Assembly (NCBI GenBank): GCA_000828075.3
Contig: JXCB02000001.1
Span: 949,670-1,013,669, forward strand
From: Tolypothrix campylonemoides VB511288
Lineage (GTDB): Bacteria > Cyanobacteriota > Cyanobacteriia > Cyanobacteriales > Nostocaceae
Direction: 5' to 3'
DNA length: 64,000 nt
Position 1 is the stretch's first letter; the number at the start of each line of letters is the position of its first letter. The notes beneath the pieces were generated by a model. The model searched no databases and was not told the origin of the DNA. It saw nothing but the letters and a program-made list of their open reading frames with translations. This document shows positions 59,541 through 64,000 of the stretch, one piece after another. The position numbers and the translations under genes were made by a program.

Positions 59541-59861
59541 ATGAAAAGTATCATTAGAATCGCACAACGACTGATGTTAGTGTTTTTGGCACTAATTGCA
59601 AGTAGCACGATGTTCTTATCATCTCCTGCGGTTGCTGTTACTACAGACCAAGAGACTAAAGAATTCTTTCAATCTACTGATCAAAACAATAACGGAATAA
59701 TAGAGCGAGAAGAACTTCCCTCGGCTGGGAGTAGAGATGAGGAGTATTTAAAAATATTTTCAAACTCAAGGTATTCTTCATATGATGAATTTCTGAAGAA
59801 AAACGATTCGGATGGTGACGGAAAGCTTAATTTTGAAGAATTTGCAAAAGCATGGGTTTAG
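59541..59861 (+). CDS. Small secreted EF-hand protein, cassette payload 3
   Basis: A 106-residue protein with the same signal peptide as payload 1 (1-33, MLVFLALIASSTMFLSS then PAVA). The mature part holds two EF-hand calcium loops: DQNNNGIIEREE (about 44-55) and DSDGDGKLNFEE (about 90-101). It is probably a periplasmic or extracellular calcium-binding protein. AAGGAAAA before the ATG supports this start over an in-frame ATG at 59481. Confidence 0.82.
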   Translation: MKSIIRIAQRLMLVFLALIASSTMFLSSPAVAVTTDQETKEFFQSTDQNNNGIIEREELPSAGSRDEEYLKIFSNSRYSSYDEFLKKNDSDGDGKLNFEEFAKAWV

Positions 59862-59934
59862 CTAAATCGCCATAAGCAATAAGGTACTGGGTGATTGTCT
59901 GTCGCCCCAGTGCTTTTAGTTGTTACTTACGTTT

Positions 59935-60066
59935 AATTCCTTGTCTAACACTGAATAGAACAAATACTGATTCAGCATACACCTCCAGTAATCACACTCA
60001 CTGGGGGTTTTTTCTATAAATATCATTCCCTTAAAATTTAATTCTTGAAATCTAAAATTTTTATTA
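59935..60066 (+). repeat. Truncated last forward module
   Basis: It has TCTAACACTGAATAGAACAAAT and a terminator, but the module stops in the AT-rich spacer and no TTAACTGTC array follows. A palindrome cluster takes over at about 60067 (GGGCGATTGCCC and GCCTTCGGCG types to about 60160). Confidence 0.82.
59982..60013 (+). terminator. Intrinsic terminator after payload 3
   Basis: Stem CCTCCAGT 59982-59989 with ACTGGGGG 60000-60007 (one G-U pair) and a T6 run. Confidence 0.78.
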
Positions 60067-60189
60067 TATCTGTCTGAAGGGCGATTGCCCAAGGCTTCGC
60101 GGCTCGAGTGAGCCTTCGGCGAACTCCGAACCGCGCTCAGCCGAACAGGGCAGTGGCAAAGCCAATCGCGCTTACAATCGAACTAAGAA

Positions 60190-61314
60190 TTATCCCTTCT
60201 CTAATGGAATGGGACGCAATCTTCCTTCTACCTCAACACTGTGAAAATTGGGATCTAAAGTCAGATTTTCCAATTTGCCATCCTGGAGAATAACAAAAGT
60301 ATCTTCAACTTTTGCCCCTGGTAAACTTGGATTCCAAGCAACAGCTGTACCTTCTGCTAAAGTGTCGGTAGTAGTGGGATTTGCCACAATTTCTCGCGCC
60401 AGATATCCCGTAGTTCCACCTTGATGATGTTCGCGGATTGCATTATTGAATCCGTGCTGTTGATAGGCTTTCGCTAAAGTGTTATAAACTGCATTGAGAG
60501 ATGTTCCCGGTTTACACACATTCAAAGCTTGAGCTTCAATTTCGCGGACATGACGATGCAATTCGGCGTGTTCATCACTAAGCGCACCAAAACAGACAAA
60601 TCGCGTCAGGTTCGCATACAAACCATATCCCCTAGCGCAAAACACCAGCATCGCTTGCCTTCCAATCTGTTCTCCAGTGGCTGTAGCATGGCGGTATAGC
60701 GGTAAACGCCTTTCACCAGCCACTAGTGTCAGCGCTGGATGCAGCCCTCTCGCCCACAACGCCTCTGCACCGGCACCCGCTAACTGGTATTCTGTCCAGG
60801 TTGGCTTGGCTGCTTTTAGTACTTCTGTCATCGCTTCGGTTGCTTTTCGCCCTACTTGGCGATATCGCTCTAGCTCGCTTGACATCATGACTCTTTTATG
60901 ATTTTGTAAAGACTCGGGCAATCGCTTTTCTACATCAGGGATGGGGCGATCGCGCTTCGCGTTGTCGAAGACATCGCTCAAAACCTTTCCGCCAGCAGTC
61001 GCATCACGGACAAAAGATTCACGCGCAGCAGCATCAGCCCAAGGGTTAACGTGCAGTTGGAAATTAGCCGGCAGTTCTTCGTCCTTTAAGCGCTGCGCTT
61101 CAATTTCATCAGTCAATACCCAAGCATCTTGTGCCGTTACCAACACTTCTGCTACTCCGGTTTCAGCAGTCAGCAGCACGGTGTTAGAAGCGCCAGCAGT
61201 CGCCCAAGCAAACCAATCTGTACCGCGTAGACGTAACCCCTGCGTCTCTGTTTCGGCGAGGGTTTGGCGGATTAACTCTAGCTTGGTGGAGACTTCTTGA
61301 TTCAAAGCATTCAT
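60190..61314 (-). CDS. M24 (aminopeptidase P/creatinase-like) protein without metal ligands
   Basis: A 374-residue protein with a pita-bread fold of the M24 family: an N-terminal domain (about 1-135) and a C-terminal domain (about 145-370). At the first metal site, where active aminopeptidases have two aspartates in a pattern like D-G-x-Y-x-D, the sequence reads LVFCARGYGLYANLTRF (223-239), with neither Asp. The later HHQGGTTGY and VEDTFV (E) motifs are present. Creatinase-type relatives are metal-free hydrolases, so it may act on a small amide or be a pseudo-enzyme. Confidence 0.75.
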   Translation of the reverse strand: MNALNQEVSTKLELIRQTLAETETQGLRLRGTDWFAWATAGASNTVLLTAETGVAEVLVTAQDAWVLTDEIEAQRLKDEELPANFQLHVNPWADAAARESFVRDATAGGKVLSDVFDNAKRDRPIPDVEKRLPESLQNHKRVMMSSELERYRQVGRKATEAMTEVLKAAKPTWTEYQLAGAGAEALWARGLHPALTLVAGERRLPLYRHATATGEQIGRQAMLVFCARGYGLYANLTRFVCFGALSDEHAELHRHVREIEAQALNVCKPGTSLNAVYNTLAKAYQQHGFNNAIREHHQGGTTGYLAREIVANPTTTDTLAEGTAVAWNPSLPGAKVEDTFVILQDGKLENLTLDPNFHSVEVEGRLRPIPLEKG

Positions 61315-61539
61315 ATGATACCTGTGTTCAAGTTTCTTGGATTGATTACCCGATTATGTCGGGGTTCTCCTCTACGTATTATTAGCTGCAGCTTAGACAT
61401 TGTGTTATCTGTAACACATATTAGGAACAGCACAAGTATATTTTAGATAGACAAAGTATTAAGTTTCTCTGTAAACATGGATACTTTTAAGGGCAAAATA
61501 TTACGTTTATTGTGTGTTTTTGAAAATCCATTGGCTCAC

Positions 61540-61568
61540 ATTCCCGACTTCTTTAAGAAGTCGGGAAT
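61540..61568. repeat. Palindrome CCCGACTTCTT, dispersed copy 2
   Basis: ATTCCCGACTTCTTTAAGAAGTCGGGAAT-type hairpin (arms 14 bases), followed by TTTGTTGTTCA as at 4786. It is the second copy of a mobile-looking hairpin. Confidence 0.8.
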
Positions 61569-61849
61569 TTTGTTGTTCATAAGCTGGAAAATATTTCGCT
61601 GTACCTAACTTAAACTCTAACTGAAACATAACAGAACAAGCCTTCCCAAGGGTAGACCGGATAAAAAACTTCGTATTAGTTTGTAAGTGTGAATATTTTC
61701 AAACTTAACATTAACTTTGTTTTTTAGAAGAAGTAGCACCAAAAGACACAAACAGATAAGTTTCAGTAAGTTTCAGAAATTTAGCACAAATTTAGCGTCT
61801 CGCTTCCTTCTCTAGAGAGTATTTTTCAGAAGGCAGAAGTACGAGGGCA

Positions 61850-62035
61850 GAGGGCAGAAGAACCCCTGCCTAAAGACAGGGGATTGAAACAAGGACGCCG
61901 TTTTTTCTCGTGCACTCTCCGCTCGAAAAAACATCTTTTTTCTAGTGGGCTTTAAACCCACAACTAAAGTTTTATTTCAGAGGGTAGGAGACAGAATGCC
62001 TTCTGCCAACTGAGCCTCCTGCCCTCTGCCTTTCT
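61850..62035. repeat. MITE-like inverted repeat with internal hairpins
   Basis: AGGGCAGAGGGCAGAAG at the left and CTTCTGCC...CCTGCCCTCTGCC at the right are inverted. Inside are short stems GAAAAAACATCTTTTTTC and GTGGGCTTTAAACCCAC. Confidence 0.6.
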
Positions 62036-62227
62036 TGGTAAAGTAGCCATGCTCACCGACAAAACTTAAAAATTCATCTATCTATGGTGGTGAAATCCTG
62101 TAGAAATTTTTACGAAAACTGGAAAGTTAGAACATCAACAGCCCAATTTCCCTGCTATTTGACTGCCATGCTAGCAGAAGACAACTTTTGTCTTAGGTAC
62201 TTCCAAAAAATAAATTATTCAATATGA

Positions 62228-62505
62228 GTGGGGTGGGCATCCTGCCATACGTGTCAACTTAAGGTGAAAAGCAGTATAGAACAAGCTTTTAGAGATTGCC
62301 TCGTTCCCAGCCTGAGGCTGGGAATGCCTATTGGGAGGCTCTGCCTCCCTGACTTGCGTTACTAGCCGCCCCAACCGCATTTCCTGCTTAGACCACCGAA
62401 ACGAGATTAAAGACAGGGTTTTAGCTTAAGTTGACACCAATGGCATCCTGCCCGCCCTGTTAATAGGACGGGCACCAAGCCCATCCCACAAGAAAAAATT
62501 GGATA
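62228..62505. repeat. Dispersed repeats: GGTGGGCATCCTGCC type and 145-bp repeat copy 2
   Basis: GTGGGGTGGGCATCCTGCC near 62229 and GGACGGGCACCAAGCCCATC near 62466 belong to the family seen at 12342 and 43485. Between them 62299-62441 is the second copy of the repeat at 8035-8180. Confidence 0.6.
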
Positions 62506-62818
62506 CTTTTTAATTTGGAAGTTCCTAAGTAGTGAAGTATACAGTTGATTGTTATTATAAGTCCCTCTAAAGAATTTCTTGTAGATTCTCCGGAAGACAG
62601 AGTATAGCAGCTACCAAGCTAAATACTATGAATATGTACAGAGTTATTGCGGAATGTAAATACAGGATTTAAAAGACGCGATTGCCCAGAGCGCAGTGCC
62701 GTGCCTTCTACAGAGGACGCACAGTACAGGTGCAGCTGTGCCGCAGACTCAGGCGATCGCAGTCCACAATAAACAGTCTTGAATTGTAGTTAAAGAGACA
62801 GTCACCCCGTAATTGAGC

Positions 62819-63148
62819 CTATGGTGAAGAGGCATACTTCAACATATCACTCAAAAATACAGACAGACTGAGATTTGAGTGTATATAGCCCTTTTTTACC
62901 ACTATAAATGCGCTGCTGGCTTTTTTCGGTCGTTCAATTAGGGTTTCATTTGCATCAATTACAATTACTTTCCCAGCATAATTGTGGTCATGTAATTGCT
63001 TTTTACCCGGCAGATTGAAGACTCCTGAGAGAACTAAAGCAGTCTCTAATTTTAGGATTATAAAACAGACATTTGAATCACGCACTTCCCACGGTTGAAC
63101 AAGGTGGAAGTATGTGCGGTATCGTACCTTACTCCAGGTTAATGACAA
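62819..63148 (-). pseudogene. Degenerate IS5-type (DDE_4) transposase fragment
   Basis: The 109 codons hold FNLPGKKQL and VIDANETLIERPKKAS, which are worn copies of the DDE_4 pattern (FNLPGKK.L and VVDaTEtpIeRPKk). The following YSGKKKRHT motif is degenerate (IVVKKGYIHSN). Nothing of the rest remains, so it is dead. Confidence 0.7.
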
Positions 63149-63444
63149 CTTGATCTTTGATACTTAATTGATTAAGTTTACCTGATTTCTTCTTTTTCTG
63201 TTCTACCTGTCACACCCTACTTACCCTGTGGCAAAACCTTTCCTTGTAGATGCCACAGAGTATGCCTGAAATTTTCGCACTTTGAGATATTTGTACTGCT
63301 TGTAGGTCAATTCAAAATCTTTTTCTTAAATTTTGAACTTTGAATTTTGAATTTTGAATTCAAAAAATGGTCATGGGCTATACCCAGACTGACCTACTCT
63401 TTTTACCTCATTATCCACTTATTTCCACTTATTTAACAAGTCTC

Positions 63445-64000
63445 ATGGTTAACTTACTAAAGCCCCCCAGTGTTCCAACTTCTCGCCTCGGTACTGTAAC
63501 GGCTTTGTGGAGGGAACAGTCTCCTTACGACAGGAGGGCGCTTAATACTGGTATCGTCCATTTCGGTCCTGGTCGTTTTTTTAGGGGTCACCTCGCGTAC
63601 ATAATACATAACTATCTTGCACAGAAGGGGTCCCAAGAGCAGAGATGGGGGATTTGTGGGGTTAGCCTCAAGAGCCAACGCACCATTACGACGTTAAAAC
63701 CGCAAAGATTCCTTTACACTTTGACCAAACACTCTAGTTGCGCTAAAAATCGTGAGGAAGCGGAAGTTATAGGTTCTATCAGGGAAATTGTTGATGGTAG
63801 AGAGAAGCGCGAGTATGTGCTTGACAAGATGACGGCTCCCTCTGTGCATCTCGTGACTCTTACAATTACTCAAGGAGGCTACCATCTAGACAAGAGTTTT
63901 AATCTCGACATAGCGAATGAAGACATCGCGCACGATCTGCTCCATCCTTCCACTCCAACAACTGCAATTGGCTTTATAGTAGAGGCGCTACGCCGACGAC
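63445..64000 (+). CDS. Mannitol dehydrogenase-family protein, 5' part only
   Basis: An open frame from ATG 63445 runs off the window (at least 185 codons): NTGIVHFGPGRFFRGHLAY, then RWGICGVSLKSQRT, FLYTLTKHSS and VHLVTLTITQGGY. This is the Rossmann N-terminus of mannitol 2-dehydrogenase/fructuronate reductase-type enzymes (pattern GIVHIGVGAFHRAHQA). It would interconvert a polyol and a ketose with NAD(P). The C-terminal half is outside, so the substrate is open. It uses AGG arginine codons several times (five seen), more than neighbours. Confidence 0.85.
   Translation, partial: MVNLLKPPSVPTSRLGTVTALWREQSPYDRRALNTGIVHFGPGRFFRGHLAYIIHNYLAQKGSQEQRWGICGVSLKSQRTITTLKPQRFLYTLTKHSSCAKNREEAEVIGSIREIVDGREKREYVLDKMTAPSVHLVTLTITQGGYHLDKSFNLDIANEDIAHDLLHPSTPTTAIGFIVEALRRR

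Larger units (their letters stand above)
61315..62818. other. 1.5 kb gap rich in dispersed repeats
   Basis: No gene accepted. It contains the palindrome at 61540-61568 (same as 4754-4786), a MITE-like inverted repeat at about 61850-62035, and three repeats listed below. Near 61866 a CCCCTGCCTAAAGACAGGGG stem reads into GGATTGAAAC but is single. Confidence 0.5.

Noticed and set aside
61866-61896. CRISPR-like sequence CAGGGGATTGAAAC
   Set aside because: The end ATTGAAAC resembles cyanobacterial CRISPR repeats, but it occurs once, no second copy at a 60-80 base spacing and no cas gene was seen.

Overview
The window looks like chromosome of a filamentous, probably heterocyst-forming cyanobacterium (Nostocales, of the Scytonema/Tolypothrix/Nostoc kind). 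Evidence is the frequent HIP1 octamer GCGATCGC, cyanobacterial families (SLH/OprB porin, DUF1822 protein beside a sigma factor, caspase-like protein, Tll0287-type heme sensors, multidomain hybrid kinases), many short palindromic repeats and a TnpB remnant. No rRNA, tRNA or convincing CRISPR array was seen. The species is an inference.

0-14 kb: a heme-binding HAMP protein, a thioredoxin-reductase-like flavoprotein and a porin lie beside a minus-strand set of aromatic amino acid genes (aroF, fused trpEG, trpC, trpA, trpB). A secreted tyrosinase gene points the other way. Fused TrpEG and a tyrosinase beside a trp set are the hallmark of the dedicated tryptophan/tyrosine supply genes of scytonemin clusters, but scyA-F, trpD, tyrA and aroB are not here.

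14-31 kb: a Ser/Thr kinase, a DUF1822 protein, a sigma-70-like factor and a divergent caspase-like protease form one group; kinase and protease carry two copies each of the same C-terminal module. Then come an esterase of the kynurenine-formamidase type, small secreted proteins, a second heme/HAMP protein next to a PhnD-like lipoprotein, an MFS transporter fused to an FHA domain, an exported RidA, a small membrane protein and four small peptidoglycan-binding-domain genes, three of them near-identical tandem copies.

31-39 kb: the most striking metabolic locus. A 1118-residue full-length relative of VioB/RebD/StaD (tryptophan-derived imine dimerisation) is followed on the same strand by a glutathione transferase, a P450, a VOC protein and a second P450. 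With the trp supply genes about 20 kb away, this suggests a tryptophan-dimer (bisindole/indolocarbazole-like) pathway. The partner amino acid oxidase is not in the window.

39-51 kb: a TnpB remnant, then galactose/surface-glycan genes (glycosyltransferase fused to UDP-galactopyranose mutase, GH1 fused to an RmlD-like reductase, galE, galK), interrupted by a broken hybrid kinase fragment and an intact-looking 1.75 kb insertion sequence. 51-57 kb: a response regulator with a mutated phospho-site, a histidine kinase and a hybrid kinase.

57-60 kb: repeated modules, each with an intrinsic terminator and an array of the 9-mer TTAACTGTC, separate small genes. Two of these share almost identical leader and signal-peptide sequence but have unrelated mature proteins, which looks like a cassette array with exchangeable payloads. 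60-64 kb: an M24-like peptidase lacking metal ligands, a repeat-rich 1.5 kb gap, a dead transposase and the start of a mannitol-dehydrogenase-family gene that runs off the window.
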